Notes: generated from the letters alone by a model not told the origin. A stretch of 64,000 bases of DNA from Isoetes taiwanensis (GCA_021234155.1 JAJEKV010000164.1:752783-816782), one strand, 5' to 3'. Counted from the stretch's first letter, positions 1-13,384 are shown. Made by a program: numbers and translations.

Positions 1-1930
1 CATTAGTGAGAATGCAGAGAGCATTCCACATAGAAGCAAAAAGGAAAGGATGATATAAGGGAGAATGTTCGCGAAACTTCCTTCCATCCTTAATAAGAAG
101 AGCATACATAAGGAGGTGGGCCGTGGTGGAAGAATTGACAGAAAGAGTGTAACCTTGCCCTCTTTTTACAATATTTGGAAGAAAGAGTTTCCAGACGCCA
201 AGATAGCAAAAAAATACAAAGATTCTCCAAGTGTAACATATGTGTAGTCATCAAGCGTAAATTGGAAAGAACAAAAGATATAAGGGAGAGGCGCTAACCT
301 TTCAATTCAACTACGGCACATATGTTGGAACAACGCCTCGTAGGGAGTCAATATTGGCATTGGCGCATTATCACATCGCGTTCGCCGTAAAGTCACCTCT
401 CGTGATAATACATGATAAGATGGATCAGGTCAAAACACTCACACCAAGAAGTCACCATCTCGCAAAGTCTGCTTGGAGAGGAGATCGCTTGAAGAGCAGA
501 CTTGACAGAGCATTGACACATGGTCATGGTGGACGGGCTTATGGCCATTTTCTCTTGATCTTTGGAAGGATGACTCAAACTTTCATGTTGGATCACTTTC
601 TAGGATCCTACACTATCTTGAGTTGCCGGAAGAAGACAAGTGTGGTGATTTGTGTGGAAGCGTAACTACTGATTGCAAATTGATGCAAGCCCTAAAAGAT
701 ACTCGACCATCGCAACATAAGCTAGTGCATAAGACACAAGAGAAGATGCCTTCATCTTCTAGTGCCAACTTAGAAGGCTTCAATCCTCTTCCTCGAAATC
801 TCTACTTACGCTTGGATAATGCATCGGGTCAAAAAAAAATAGATATGTGTTCTCCTACCCTCTTATTTGACATGGCTTAAGGTATTCGATGAGATTCAGG
901 TTGGCTTCATGATGGTTGGGCACACTCATGACGATATTGATGCATTGTTTGGGAACTTTTCGACGTTAATGAGTTCATCGGATGCTCTAACTTTGCCTCG
1001 AAGTTGCTTTTTTACTTGTTTAGCAAGTGCAATGCAAAGTCTCCCCGCTCCATATTTTGTGGATGAAGTTCCGCATTGAAAGGCTTTGTCAAGGGATATA
1101 TCCCCGATAAGGGCCAACGCCTAACAGCCATACCGAGCCATTGCTATTCGATTTAAAATGGATGGGAAATGGCCCATTATGCAATATAAGATGCGCCAAC
1201 CCATAAAGAGTGGATTCCAGTAAAATGGAATAAGAATGTGGAAGGAGGATGAAAATGGTGAGCCAACGCTACCAACGTGGGTGCCTAAAAATATCCCTCC
1301 AAGGAAGACATTGAAAGATCTCCCGGCCCGCGGCAGACAAAGACGCAAGTACATAGCATTATGGAATTCCTTCGCAAAATCAGGAAGATAGTGTGTTTGC
1401 AACGACAAAGACAAAGCAACTATGGATTACCGAACGCAGATTCTTTTGTGTTTGGAAGATGTATCTCCGTGATCGACCTCAAAATGATAACTTTTGTTGC
1501 GCATAAGGCAAGAACCTCTACAAGCCGCATTTACCCAGAGGTCGATGAAGCCGCCGTTTTGTAAGACCTTTGCCTACATATTGTGGGCCGCCAGATGGGC
1601 GCCCGGTGTTGCCTATGGATGAGTTCGATCCTCATGCACATGTTACTTAAAGGTATGTTTGTTTTAGTCCCACTGAGACGATGAAACTCCAACGTGGTTG
1701 GGCTTTTACAGAAGAAGATGCCATCCTAGATCCGTAGAGTCTACCAATTATGGTCACATTTATGTATCATGGTGGATGCCCGCTGGTCGTGACTATACTG
1801 TGTTGCTTAACTAAACGCTGGCACCCAATCCATCAGATCCATCAAGGTATGAGAAGTTAGATGCCATACATTATGCATGGGATGCAAATGGCAAAAGACC
1901 CAAGACTGCTCGCATTCCAAAATACATTGT
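1..1930 (+). pseudogene. Decayed mobile-type protein gene with GHTHDDIDALFG motif (DUF7869-like)
   Basis: Several frames in a row give pieces of one protein. In order they are a PSFYNIWKKEFPDAKI segment (about 155-210), a KCNICVVIKRKLERTKD segment just after it, IIHDKMDQVKT (about 397-430), LPRNLYLRLDNASGQ (790-832), GFMMVGHTHDDIDALFG (904-954) and a C-terminal stretch with NIPPRKTLKDLP (about 1290-1325). I recall this order from large multi-copy plant and animal proteins labelled DUF7869; the number is from memory. The regularly placed Asp/His residues (HDKMD, LDN, HTHDDID) would suit an RNase H-like nuclease, but that is inference. Stops and frameshifts separate nearly every block, so it is a pseudogene. 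Its start may lie before the window. Confidence 0.6.
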
Positions 1931-2469
1931 TGACATGTGGGGACATAGCATTAGCTAAAAGCTCTCAATCTCAGTCATGTTCTCGATAATCATGTATGTA
2001 ATTTCTTTTGCTATAATACTTAAGCATTTTGGACAATTAATACGTTGTCGATACATCCTAATTTATGCTTATACTAACATCCTTACATCTATTATAATAG
2101 GTGTTTAATACACATCATTACATCCGATGCACACATTATTGATGGCATACATATAATTTAGATGCACATATTATTGATGGCATTATAGAGTCGATGATTC
2201 ACTCATCATCAATCCCCCTCGCTATTGTGATCGCATTGATTCGTAGGCATGGCGCCAGAACCCAAAGAAGATGGATCACAACACGAGTAAGGCCGGGCAA
2301 TCACACTCCACGACCTTACGCTTTGGATTGTAAGTAAGGATCCGACTTAACACCTTTACGTATGCAGCGATTAATATCATTGTAGCTCATGGAGCAAAGA
2401 ATGGTCTCAAACCGATCATCATAAATATTATAAGCCATGATGGGAGATGAATGACTTACCTAATGGAGC

Positions 2470-2612
2470 TGCTTTTATAGTCGTTATAGAATTATTGGTA
2501 TAATACTTCAGCATTATTGGTATTATCGTGAGCATTATTGGTATTATCGTCAAAGCATTATTGGTATTATACTTCAACATTATTGGTATTATACTTCAAC
2601 ATTATTGATTCA
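2470..2612. repeat. Short tandem repeat, ATTATTGGTATTAT unit
   Basis: About six copies of a 20-25 bp unit built on ATTATTGGTATTATCGT or ATTATTGGTATTATACTTCA follow each other. It is AT-rich and non-coding. It sits just before the longer pyrimidine-rich tandem array. Confidence 0.75.
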
Positions 2613-2633
2613 GAGCTATAAATTCTTTTTACC

Positions 2634-3175
2634 TTGTTTTCACTTCTCACTTTTCATCCTTGCTTCTTGCTCCTTCATATTCCTTGTTCCTTGATCTTCT
2701 TGCTACTTGATCTTCCTTGTTCCTTGATCTTCTTGCTACTTGATCTTCCTTGTTCATTGCTTCGGCTACTTGATCTTCATCCTTGTTCCTTGCTACTTCA
2801 TTCCCGTGCTCCTTCCTACTTGATCTTGTTCCTTGCTCTTGATCTTGCTCTGCTACTTGATCTTGATCCTTGTTCCTTGCTACTTCATTCCCTGCGGTCC
2901 TTCCTACTTGATCTTGTTCCTTGCTCTTGATCTTGCTACTTGATCTTGTTCCTTGCTACTTGATCTTGATCCTTGCTTCTTGCTCCTTGATCTTCCTTGT
3001 TCCTTGATCTTCTTGCTACTTGATCTTCCTTGTTCATTGCATCTTGCTACTTGATCTTGATCCTTGTTCCTTGCTACTTCATTCCGTGCTCCCCGCTACT
3101 TGATCTTGTTGCTTGCTCTTGAACTTGCTACTTGCTCGCCTCTGTTCCTTTGCTCGCGTCGGTGATCCTTGCTTT
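2634..3175. repeat. Pyrimidine-rich minisatellite (CTTGATCTTG / CCTTGCTACTT units)
   Basis: Over 500 bp is built from interleaved short units such as CTTGCTACTTGATCTTG and TTCCTTGCTACTTCATTCC. They also form higher-order copies: the block at about 2685-2770 recurs near 2990-3060. A long open frame through it encodes only Leu/Phe/Pro/Cys-rich repeats and is a by-product of the repeat, not a gene. Confidence 0.8.
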
Positions 3176-3182
3176 TTTTTAA

Positions 3183-3793
3183 ATGATTGGACCCAATCCT
3201 CCCCGGGCTACTCCGGAAGGCTTGTTGCGCAAGCATGCCCCGTGCATTCTCAGGCGGCCCGGAATGGATGAGCTATGGGACCATTTCTTGAGTGGAGGTT
3301 GCGCCACGGGGCCCCACCAAGGAGCTTACAATGGAGTTGATCAACTTCATTCTCGAGCGATTTGATTGTGGTCATGAGCCACCGATGGAAATTAATCCAT
3401 CTCAATGTTATAGGAGACTTGCAATGAGGGGAATGCTTGAACCCCCTCCTTATCCGGACGAGATGCTACAAGCAATTGAGGCCTCTTCTTCGTCTTTGGA
3501 TATTTAGCACACTCTCTACGGATGCATACATATCGAAGTTCATTCATGAAATTTCTAAGGGACAGATGTATGGCCTTATTAGGGGTGTACTACAATGAGT
3601 ACAACGGTTTTGTGGAGTTGGGTCCGCTTCTTCTTCGTGTGAGTATTATCCTGTGGAATTACTTTTTCTAATGACTAGGTACCCCATATGGTGGGAAGAA
3701 TCAGCATGGGATGAGCGTGAGCTCTTGACTCCTAACCCAGATGCGTGGGTTAGACCTCGCAGGCGAAGGGAAAGGGGAAGGGGAAGGGGTTAG
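3183..3793 (+). CDS. Unrecognised ORF remnant, possibly the end of a mobile-element protein
   Basis: Three overlapping pieces look protein-like. They are MIGPNPPRATPEGLL from 3183, MELINFILERFDCGHEPP from about 3331 in another frame, and a stretch with WWEESAWDERELL and PDAWVRPRRRRE that ends in an Arg/Gly tail at a TAG near 3793. The frames do not join without shifts, so any gene is broken. I know no family for it. It follows the minisatellite and precedes LINE A. Confidence 0.3.
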
Positions 3794-4541
3794 GAACCTG
3801 GGGGAAGGTTACTAGCGACATACATAGTTCATACTTTGGTCTCTATTGTGTTTGGAAGTTGGTATATGATACCGTGTTATTATGTTCTCTAAATATTCAT
3901 GTATGTATGATACACGGCATCGCGTGTATAGAACCCCGAAAAAGATAAGGTCTATGATGTGGTAATCGCATTAACGCAGTATACAACCCCCCGTGATAAG
4001 GTCTATACAACCCCCATAATAAAAAAATTCCAGTTTACTAAAAATTTTCCCATTATAATGAAATTGTGCTTTAGACGAGAATGGGAACATGCTTAATGAT
4101 ATAATGGTTTTTTTTTTTTTTTTTTTTGAAGAACTCTGTCATCAATATATTAAAAGAATGGTAATGTTACAAAGCAAGTGAGGAGGAAGGAGAACTGCCC
4201 CAAAGAGACAGTGATACCTCGACACTCCACAACAAACTCACAGAAAAACTGCAACTCTACTACTGTACAAATTGACCATCACCATCTACAACACCCAAGA
4301 AGTCCTGCCAAATGGCAAACTTCCGCTCTACTAATCACGAGAACATCAGAAAGCTTTGAAATAGCTTGTACCTGAGTCGAGGAATCAGCTGCAGGCTGCT
4401 GAATCCCCTGAAAGATCCACAACCGCCGCCGCTTCTAAATCAGCCACACCAACCAAGCCACACACAGATGCAAGGCTTTCTGCCGCAAGAGTGGCCAAGC
4501 ACCAGGACACACATGAAGCAGCAACTGCTGACTAGTCAATC

Positions 4542-7038
4542 TCACCTGAAACAGAGCCCTAACCCAATCCCAGGCAGCCTGCAAGTGAGGGCATAAAACC
4601 AGACAATGCTCCACAGTCTCACGATGAAGGCCACAACAAGGGCAGAGAGGGCTCTAAGCTGACTCACAAGAGCATTCACCCTGATACAGCGGTGCACCAC
4701 CTGCCACAGAAGCACCCTAACCTTCGGTGTGGGAAGTGAGCTCCATGTCCACGTCCAAACTGAGCGCCATCGAGATGCAGAGACCACTTGCCTGAAAGGG
4801 GCAGTGTGTCATGAATAGGCAGCACCTGGTAACAAGACCGCACAAAACAAGAAGACACAACATCCGAATGAACCTTCCAAACCTGCACCACCACATCATC
4901 CTGAGGGACTATAGGTATGTGTAGCGGAATACTCCCCGCCACTTGTTCCCAGATAGCCCGGTCACTGCCCCTCAGGCGAAAGCAAGCTCGAAAGAACTCC
5001 CACGGAGCTAGCTGACCACCCCAATACCAAGCCTCCAAGGTGAGCACAGCAGCTCGCCTCCAGCGGGCCTGCGTCCGAGCATGCATGGTGGCAGTCAAGG
5101 GCAAGTGCGCAGGGGGTAGAGGAACCCACAAGAAAGGAGAAGAGTGGTGATAAACTAAGGCTTAATCTAGCTGGAAGAGTACACGCACATGATCCCAAGC
5201 CCGCAACACCCCAGTGAGAAAAGGGGATGCATGTGGAAAAGGCCAGAGACCATACAACAGTGCCTAGGGCAACTCCACATGCACAGACGGCTTCCCAAAT
5301 GCCACACAATGGCGAAGAGACTGCAACAACAACGCCGCACCATGAGAAGATGCTCCATCCTACAGAATGCTCAAAACAAACTTGGAGACCAACACCTTAC
5401 TATGCAGTGCCAAATCCAGAATGGCCAAGCCCCCATCCTCCCAGGGGCGGAGACACTTCCACCAAGCCACTTTAACAACTGCCCCTTCATCATCCCCGCC
5501 CCACGCAAAATTTTGAACAATCTTATCCAAAGCCTATATCTTACCCTCACGAGCTAACATCGCAGATGCTGTATACACATGAGTGCTACAAAGTACTGAC
5601 TTGGCAATAGTGATCCTACCTACCATGGACAACTTGCTACCCTTTCTGCAACCCCTGCAAAATCTCATCCCACACCCTCCCCATGGAAACATCCCCTCCA
5701 AAGGGAATACCCAACAGCTTAGTACACACATTACCTGGAAGCACCTTCCGAGGGAATAGCGCCAAACAAGGGGGAGGCGGAGTCAGCTGGGCCCATAATG
5801 CAGAGCATTTACCCCCATTCAGAAGAATGCCCGAGGCCAAGGAGAAAGTATCCAGCAAACCCTTCACATTCCGCAGATTCCTCTCTTCTGCCACAGAGAA
5901 GAGGAAAGTGTCATCGGCAAACTGGTTAATAATCTGCTAGCTACCATCCTGCATCCGAAGCCCATCCACCACCCCCTCCTCCACTGCAGCCAAAAACAAC
6001 TGAGACAGTGCCTACGCCACAATCATAAACAAAAACGGCGCCAAAGGGCACCCCTAACGCACCCCTCTGCCTAAGGAGAAAAAGGCGGAAGGTTCATCCT
6101 GACACACCACCGTAGCCCGTGCTGACCTATGCAGCTTCATGACTGTCTCTGTAAAGCGTGGACCACAACCCAACGCTAACATCATGGCAGACAAGAACTC
6201 CCAACGGACACTATCGTAAGCTTTGGCAAAGTCAAGCTTAAGATAGGCAATGCCTTGACCTGTTCTCCTGGCCCAATAAAGGCCCTCATAAGCTGCGGCA
6301 ACATTAGTCAAAATGTTCCTCCCAAAGACAAACCCAGACTGCACCTTATTAATGGAAGAAGTCAACACCGGCTTCAACTTCTCTGCCAGGGCTTTCGCAA
6401 TACAGAGGACAACAAGGAGATAGGCCTCCAATCATTAATGGTAGAAGGCTGCTTAACCTTAGGAATCAAGAAAATGCATGCGGTATTCAAGATCTATCCA
6501 TTTGAGAAGACTGCAGCAACTCAAGATACATCTGGTACACAGACTCACCAGCCCACTCCCAATAAGTCTGAAAGAACTCCACAGGGATGCCATCCAGCCC
6601 AGGACATTTATCCTTGGCCATGCATATACATGCCTCCGCTAAATCCTCTCTGGAGAGCTCTTGCTCCAAGCTCTCATGCTGGTGAGGCAGAATAGATGGC
6701 TGTTAAGCCCCCAAAACAAGCTCCTGCATCTCCTGCTCATAGGGAAGAGTGCGCTGTGCGAAAAACTCCGAGAAATGAGCATGCACATACCGCTGCAAAT
6801 CAGCGGGATCCTCCAAAGTCCGGCCATCAGGCAAAGCAAGGGACGTCATAGATGCTGCATATCGCCACTGCCTAGCTGCTCTGAAGAACACTGACGTACT
6901 TGTGTCCCCCTCCTTCAACCAGGTAAGGGCCGCCTTCACACGCGCCTCCTGCACTTTAACCTGCTCCAGAGCAACAATACGCTGCAACACTGCATTCTCC
7001 CTAATGCCATCAGAAGGCTGCGCCCGAATCTTCTCCAA
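4542..7038 (-). pseudogene. LINE A reverse transcriptase and zf-RVT-like C-terminus
   Basis: Recognisable blocks run from high to low coordinates. They are TWLKEGDTSTSVFF (about 6910), DKCPGLDGIPVEFFQ (about 6610), NKVQSGFVFGRNI (about 6330), LKLDFAKAYDSVRWEFL (about 6220, first catalytic Asp), a GCPLAPFLF block near 6050, FADDT (about 5915, catalytic pair), then GLLDTFSLASGILLN and the Trp-rich thumb. Near 4700 the KVRVLLWQVVHRCI block resembles the zinc-binding domain zf-RVT, followed by its His/Cys region. In-frame stops (for example just before GCPLAP) and shifts break it into at least eight pieces. Confidence 0.88.
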
Positions 7039-7245
7039 CTCTTGATAGAGACTCGCTCCTGCTGCACACGATGCCTAACGCACATGCTGCCTACCAAAGA
7101 CCTTGGCAAAACGCTTCACCCTGGCCACGCAGTCACCATACCAGACATACCCTTCAGAGATGAAAAGGTATCAAGCCACAACTCCTGGCACTGGGCCGAG
7201 AAATCCGCATCAGCCAGAAGCCGGGTGTTCAAACGGAACACCGTC

Positions 7246-7962
7246 CTAGAAGGCCGAGAGGCAACCGCACCCTGACTGGACAACCTGAGGGTAATGATCA
7301 GAAATGGAGGTAGACAGAATGTTACTCCGGCGCAAAGAGGGCACACCATCCAGTGCGCATGGGGAAGCATAACACCGATCATGCCTAGCATACGCCCAAC
7401 CCGCACCAATCTGCCTATTACAATAGGTGAAAGACAAGTCCCCAACCAAGGCCAAATCCTACAATAAACGAGAACATTGATCCCTCTCAAACCCATGCAC
7501 AACCTGGGTTCCAGAACCAGAGCGATCCTCTACTCGCTCTACCATATTGAAGTCCCCTAACAACAACCAAGCAACCTGCAACCCACCAAGGGCTCGCAAC
7601 TTATTCCGGACTGTGGCCCATAAAGCACCCCACTGAGAAGGCTGATTAGGGGCATAAACATTAACAATCCCCCGCTCTTGCCCTCCCTCCAACCACTTAA
7701 TTATTGCCCACCGACCAAACCTGTCTGCTGCAGAGTACTTGACATGCACATCCATCCTCCAAGCAATAAGAGTACCCCCACTAGTCTGCCCAGAAGAAGA
7801 AGCAATAGAGGCAAACTGCCTACCAACCATATTCATGAGCCTGGAGATATCACCCCTGTGACACTTATGCTCCTGAATGCAAACAATATCAGGACGCAAC
7901 TGCCGAAGTGCCAAAGAAACACGGGCCCTCTTACTACTAGAGGACCGCACCCCCCCGCACAT
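7246..7962 (-). pseudogene. LINE A endonuclease domain (APE / exonuclease-endonuclease-phosphatase fold)
   Basis: The 7962-7459 frame carries the expected blocks in order: LRQLRPDIVCIQEHKC (catalytic Glu), SGGTLIAW, GIVNVYAPNQPSQW and the LLLGDFNMVE block with its GDFN core. It continues in a second frame toward 7246 with LVGDLSFTY, the usual later block. The enzyme nicks target DNA to prime reverse transcription. It lies directly upstream of the reverse transcriptase, as in all L1-type ORF2 proteins. The change of frame near 7460 means it cannot be made as one chain. Confidence 0.85.
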
Positions 7963-8119
7963 TCCAACTAAGGATCGACCTATTCATCCCAGAGGAGAAG
8001 TGTCCAGCCCCACATGCCTACCCACCAGGCCATCAGCCCACTCCACAGAGTCTTCATCTAGAGCCAGAGGATTAATCATAGCAATGTGACCCACAACCGC
8101 TCTACGTGACATTCCACTT

Positions 8120-9577
8120 TCAACACGTGTTGGAAGTCCCCCAGGCGTCATGGGCCACACTAGTCTCTACCTCCAACCGGGCTGCTCCAGCCACCTCATG
8201 CTCAGCACATACCGCTATCGAGACATCCCCAACAGGATCACCAGCCCCTTCCACAACCCTATCCTCAGGCCTAGCCACAACCAAATCATCTGAGCCCTCC
8301 CCTGGGCCACCACGTCCCCTAGCCCCGCCATCCAATGGGCGGCCAGCAGCAAGCCTGCCCCGGCCTCGTCCCACACCACCTCTCCCAACCACACCACCTC
8401 GTCCAACTCCACTCACTGCACCACGGAGTCCTCTGCCTGTTGCCTCAGGAACAAAGGAATCCCGGGCCCCTGCATAAGCACCCGCAACCCCTACCACATC
8501 ACAAGCACCAGCAGCATCATCAACAGGGTCAGATGGTAGCATAATAGATGGAAACATCCGCCGGATCTCAGAGCCATTCAAAAACTTCAATCGGAAGAGA
8601 AAATATCAGGGACCACTACGCACTGGAAGAGAAGTGGGCACAGGCTGCAAAGCAGGCAGAGCAACACAGATCTTGGGGACCTGCACAATAGAATGAGCCA
8701 AATATACACCCAGGCCATTAGCCATAGAAACCAAGAAATCAGGCACCATCAGATCAGGAGGAAGATCCTGAATCTGGAACCAACACGGGATTTTAACCGC
8801 TGTCAAAGAACTGGTGGACATTGCCGGAGTATAATACTGATACAACACATAAGATTCACCCAAAGTATCCACCCCCCGACTAACCAATTGCCGCACGGAA
8901 GACTCAGCCTCAAACATGATTATGAAGAAATTATTTGGTAGGAATTTCAGAGACTGATACCTGGGCAAACCAATCCGCCTCAGATGTCCAGCAAGCCAAG
9001 AGCTAAACCTCCTCATGTCCAATATGTAACCCGTGAAGTAGCCCAATACCGCAAATGAAACTAGATTCTCAATGGTCTGAACATGCCTGGTATGATCAAT
9101 ATCTATCTATGAAGTCTCTGGAAGAGCTGCCTGCAGGTCAACAGAGTGATGATCCTCCATAAATTTCAGAGCCTCTTGAACACGGGCAGTCCTACACTCC
9201 GGAGCCTTGCGCTTGATCCAATCTGAAAACCCCGGCCGAGTGATGCGAGCAACAGTGTCATTGCTCTGCCAGGCCGGGCGCACAGGAGTTGGGGCTGCCG
9301 CCCTGGCACCCTGAGAGGTATCCAGGGGCACCCCAGGAGGCACATCAGCTACATGCACCCTAGAAGAGGGCGCATCACCAGCAAGTGATCCCTTCCCAAG
9401 CACAGGGGAAGAGGGCATCACAGATCCAGTTTCCAAAGGGGGCATGCTTGATGGAATCAAGACCGGAGTCTCCAAAACACAATCTATTGGGGTCTCAGAA
9501 TTATATTGAGAGGAAGAGCAATCCACATACCTCTCGACCGAATGGGATTCCAAGAGCTCCCTTATCTCTGCCACCAA
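8120..9577 (-). pseudogene. LINE A ORF1 (gag-like, DUF4283-type) remnant
   Basis: The segment from 9046 to 8606 reads as the globular domain found at the start of plant LINE ORF1 proteins (DUF4283 type). It includes FLPNNFFIIMFEAESSVRQL, VLYQYYTPAMS and IPCWFQIQDLPPDLM. Upstream, 9577-9107 is a polar Pro/Ser-rich stretch with FSDWIKRKAPECRT. Downstream, 8590-8120 is a GC-rich, Gly/Arg-rich low-complexity tail. Such proteins bind LINE RNA in a ribonucleoprotein particle. The three pieces are in different frames. I did not see a zinc knuckle. Confidence 0.7.
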
Positions 9578-9596
9578 TTGCCACTTCCTACAGCCC

Positions 9597-11908
9597 GTGC
9601 CTCTTCATGACATAATGGTGAAGGTGGCAACAAAGGTTTTCGGGAAACAAAAGAGGCCTAGGAGGAGCAATGCATTCAAGGCCTCTGTATGGTATGACGA
9701 GGAATGCAGGGAACAAAAAAGAAGAGTCAGAGCACATATAGGCAGAGATACATACCAAATAGAAAGAGCAGTATACCTAAGAATGTTGAAGTCTAAGCGA
9801 AACAAAAATTTGGTACAACATCAATGGGGTTTGGCTAAAATGCTAAAAAGGCAACCCCGGAATTTCTGGAAGGGACTTAGAATAAAGGGAGAAGGGAATA
9901 GGAAAACCGAGAATACAATGAATAGTATCGGGAGAGCCGGATGGGAGGAATACCTTGAGAAACTCTATGAGACGGGTCCAATGCCAATATCCGTCCTACA
10001 GGAGATGAATAAACCGTGCTTCAGCATGCAGGAAGTAATGATGCCGCTAAACAGGATGGCCAATAACAAGGCCCCAGACCTCTATGGACTGACTGTAGAG
10101 TTACTAAAATGTGTGGATACAGTAATTGGGAAACAGGTTACCGATATTTTCAATGGCATAATCCATACAGAGCTCCCGGATAGATGGGCATACAACAGGG
10201 TAATACCTCTACACAAAGGGGGGAGCAGGGAAGAACCTGGAAACTATAGGACAATAATGGTGAGCTCTATCTTCGCGAAATGGTTCGGAAAAGTACTGGA
10301 CAGCAAATTAAAACAATGGGCAGAAATAGGAAACCTGAGAGCACAAGAACAGGCAGGATTCAGGCCGAAGCACTCAACCACAGATCATCTAGTAACCCTC
10401 CGGATACTAATAGAGCGTAACAGATCATAGGGAAGGAAAGTAGTGTGCTGCTTTGTGGACTTCAGGAAGGCGTTTGACACCGTCCCGAGGAAAAAGCTCC
10501 TACAGATACTAATAGATATGCAGGCACTGGGGGACATGGTAGGAGCAATTGCAAGACTATATCACAGGGTATATGCAAAAATGGAACAGGAAGGGCAGGC
10601 GATAAATTGCGATACATGAGTCAAGCAGGGGTGCCCTCTATCACCAACATTGTTCGGCATATACATAGATGCATTACAAGGTTTCATAGCAGAACAACAA
10701 GGGGACATGGACGCCCCAATACTAGGAGATACCAAAGTACGATGACTTGAGCATGATGGCCACAAAGAATAGGGGGATGCATAAGCTACTAAAGCTTCTA
10801 GAGATCTTCTGCGTGAGAACAGGGTTAACGGTGAATCTCGCGAAAACTACAATAGTCATTTTCGGTAATAGGAACAGACCCCTTCAGGTATATGGGGGCA
10901 GAATTGGAGGAAACAACAGAATACAAGTATCTGGGATATGATGCACACGGCACGGGGAAATGGGCTAAAGGCGTGGATGCTAGGTTTCAATCAGCCATTG
11001 GGAGCTACTTCAGTATGAAAAATTTCTGTAATAAAAGCAGAATAATCGACTGGGAGATCAAGTGTTATCTGTTCAGTGCAGTGGTCGCATCGACGCAACT
11101 ATATGGGGCTGAGGCATGGGGACCAAGCCTACCAGATAAGAAATGGGACAAACAAGAAGGAATCCTTAGACAATGGCATAAACAGGAATTTAAGGTACGG
11201 ACAAACACACCCCTGACAGTCATGATATACGAGACATGCCAGAAACCAATGGAAGTGAGAGCATGGGAAAGGACTATCAGGTACTTAATGAAAGACAATA
11301 CAGTAGGTCACCCAGGGAAGTTGTCAAGCATTGCAATCAACGAGTCAGCAAAATCACACATCATCGTAAGCAGTAGATGGTTCAAGGATGTAGTGATATG
11401 GACTAGAGAAATGGAGATGAATTTGAGTGATCTAGTAAACGAAGGGAAATGGAGTGAAGACTGGATCGACAAGGCTACATGGACGTGGCTGCAAAAACAC
11501 GTCGGACCCAAGACACTCTGGTTCACGACAATTTTCAATCTAGAACAGCAGATAGGACAACTGATGTATCGAAATAACCTGTTGGGGAAGGTCAGGAGAG
11601 ACGTCCTGATGAGATCTAGGATGGGGAGCCACGATCTAAGAATTGAAAAAGGCAGATGGAGGAAAATAGAAAGGGAAAACCGGATATGCAGAATCTGTGA
11701 CACAGGAAGAGTAGAAGATGAGAATCATCTGCTAAACGAATGCCCAACGTACGGGGACGTCAGGAACAAGTACATAGGCATAAGATGGGGACAGCCAATA
11801 CATACCCTAATGACAATGGTAGACACAATGAGAGATCTGGCAGATGCAATCCAAGAAATGATAACCAAGAATCGAGAAGCACACAAAGAAAGAGGGCTTA
11901 TAATATGA
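9597..11908 (+). pseudogene. LINE B reverse transcriptase ORF, disrupted
   Basis: The frame is open from 9597 to a TAG at about 10,428, just before the catalytic FVDFRKAFD block. A further TGA precedes KQGCPLSP. At the active-site loop (about 10,738-10,750) the DNA now gives only YDDLSMM after a frameshift, one residue short of the usual F/YADD. The last 338 residues (10,892-11,908) are intact and include the finger C-x2-C-x8-H-x4-C near residues 268-285. That finger type is common at the C-terminus of several LINE clades. The enzyme would copy LINE RNA at a nicked target. This copy cannot. Confidence 0.82.
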
Positions 11909-12160
11909 ATCACCCGAGAGGTGAGACATTGAAGCTCACAAACGCTCGGCTAAAAGCTGATTGATAACGACGCACCCCTGCACAGCCATGAAGCCGATCA
12001 AAAGCGGGGTGCCGGTACTAATAGAAACAAAGAAAAGCCTTCAGAAAAGGTTACAATATATCAGCATGATGTGCTAGTAGCGCCCTTATGGGAGCTCGCC
12101 CATGCTACATAAGTCCAGGGGCCTTAGGGCACAAGGGACAATAATTCTATTCTATAAATA
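9597..12160 (+). mobile_element. LINE B: distinct non-LTR retrotransposon, 5'-truncated
   Basis: The plus strand encodes a reverse transcriptase unlike LINE A. Blocks are the post-endonuclease linker (WYDEECREQKRRVRAH, about 9690), NNKAPDLYGLTVELLK, RVIPLHKGGSREEPGNYR, QAGFRPKHSTTDHLVTLRIL, CCFVDFRKAFDTVPRKK and KQGCPLSPTLFGIYIDAL. A long C-terminal region carries CRICDTGRVEDENHLLNEC near 11,690-11,745. No endonuclease precedes it. The 3' untranslated region seems to end near 12,155 in TTCTATTCTATAAAT, a pentamer-like tail rather than poly(A). It butts against LINE A at about 9596. Confidence 0.82.
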
Positions 12161-12759
12161 TTTTCAATCGAAACAATTAAATACTTCTGTTGATATGATG
12201 TTTGGACCAAATCCAACCAGTGAAGCCCAGATTAAGAGCCAAGAAGCAAAATATATAGACCTGGAAGTGGCCAGCCCAAGGAGCGTGTGAAACCCTATAA
12301 AACCCGCCCAGAAATTTTTTGTTCTGATCATACACAAACGAAAATCATGGACATATGACATACCATCAAAAAGACCCCAGAGAGAGCTTTCCAACGTAAT
12401 AAAGAACACTCAAAATAGAGTCTGGATTCAAAACTTATGATAAAAAGCATATTACCGTCAAATCTGCATAGCATGCACTCTGTAAAAAGGTACCCGGATT
12501 CAAAAGTACAAAAATAGGTATCTATCTTAATAGATCTGGGTCAAATCGTATGCCAATGGAAAGCTCTCTACATAAGCTTTCAAATGGAGCCCAAGATTAT
12601 CTAAATTTGACCTCTATAGCTCAAGTTATAAGCACAGGAAAATTGACATTCTCTCTCTAGCACTTCTTTCTCCAACGCGTCTCTCTCTAGAGTGCTTGAT
12701 TCTATGATAATAATTTGAATCTCAAATTATTTTGTTCATTAATGAAAGAGACATATCTT
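12161..12759. other. Intergenic, AT-rich, no feature recognised
   Basis: I see no credible coding frame, RNA gene or terminal repeat here. A short open frame at 12,164-12,409 on the minus strand has no protein-like composition. Confidence 0.5.
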
Positions 12760-13190
<431 letters not shown>

Positions 13191-13384
13191 GATAGAGGGA
13201 TTTTGAACAGAAAATTCATTCCCAAGATTTTGTTTGAGCATGAGTGTTTATTAAATGAGTATGAGTTCCTATTTATTAGAAGAATAGGTTAAACCTTTTA
13301 GAAAGAGCCAATTGTTCTTTTTCCATAGTATCTATCGCTCAATAAAATAAACCCGTACTGCCAGTTGTCTCAGATCCCAAGTAA

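Larger units (their letters stand above)
4109..9596 (-). mobile_element. LINE A: L1-type non-LTR retrotransposon, nearly complete
   Basis: On the minus strand the order is an ORF1 region, an APE-type endonuclease, a reverse transcriptase and a zinc-binding C-terminal region. The element ends in a poly(A) run, seen as T's at about 4109-4128. A second 5'-truncated copy lies inverted at 14,470-16,290, and both end in the same sequence next to their poly(A), which fixes the 3' end. The 5' end stops abruptly at about 9596 against LINE B, so the promoter and the ORF1 start are probably missing. Reading frames carry many shifts and stops, so the copy is dead. Confidence 0.88.

Noticed and set aside
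2634-2930. 98-codon Leu/Pro/Cys-rich open frame
   Set aside because: It is a translation of the pyrimidine-rich minisatellite; all frames across the repeat look alike.
8106-8590. Pro/Ser-rich plus-strand and Gly/Arg-rich minus-strand frames
   Set aside because: The plus frame is the shadow of the low-complexity tail of LINE A ORF1.
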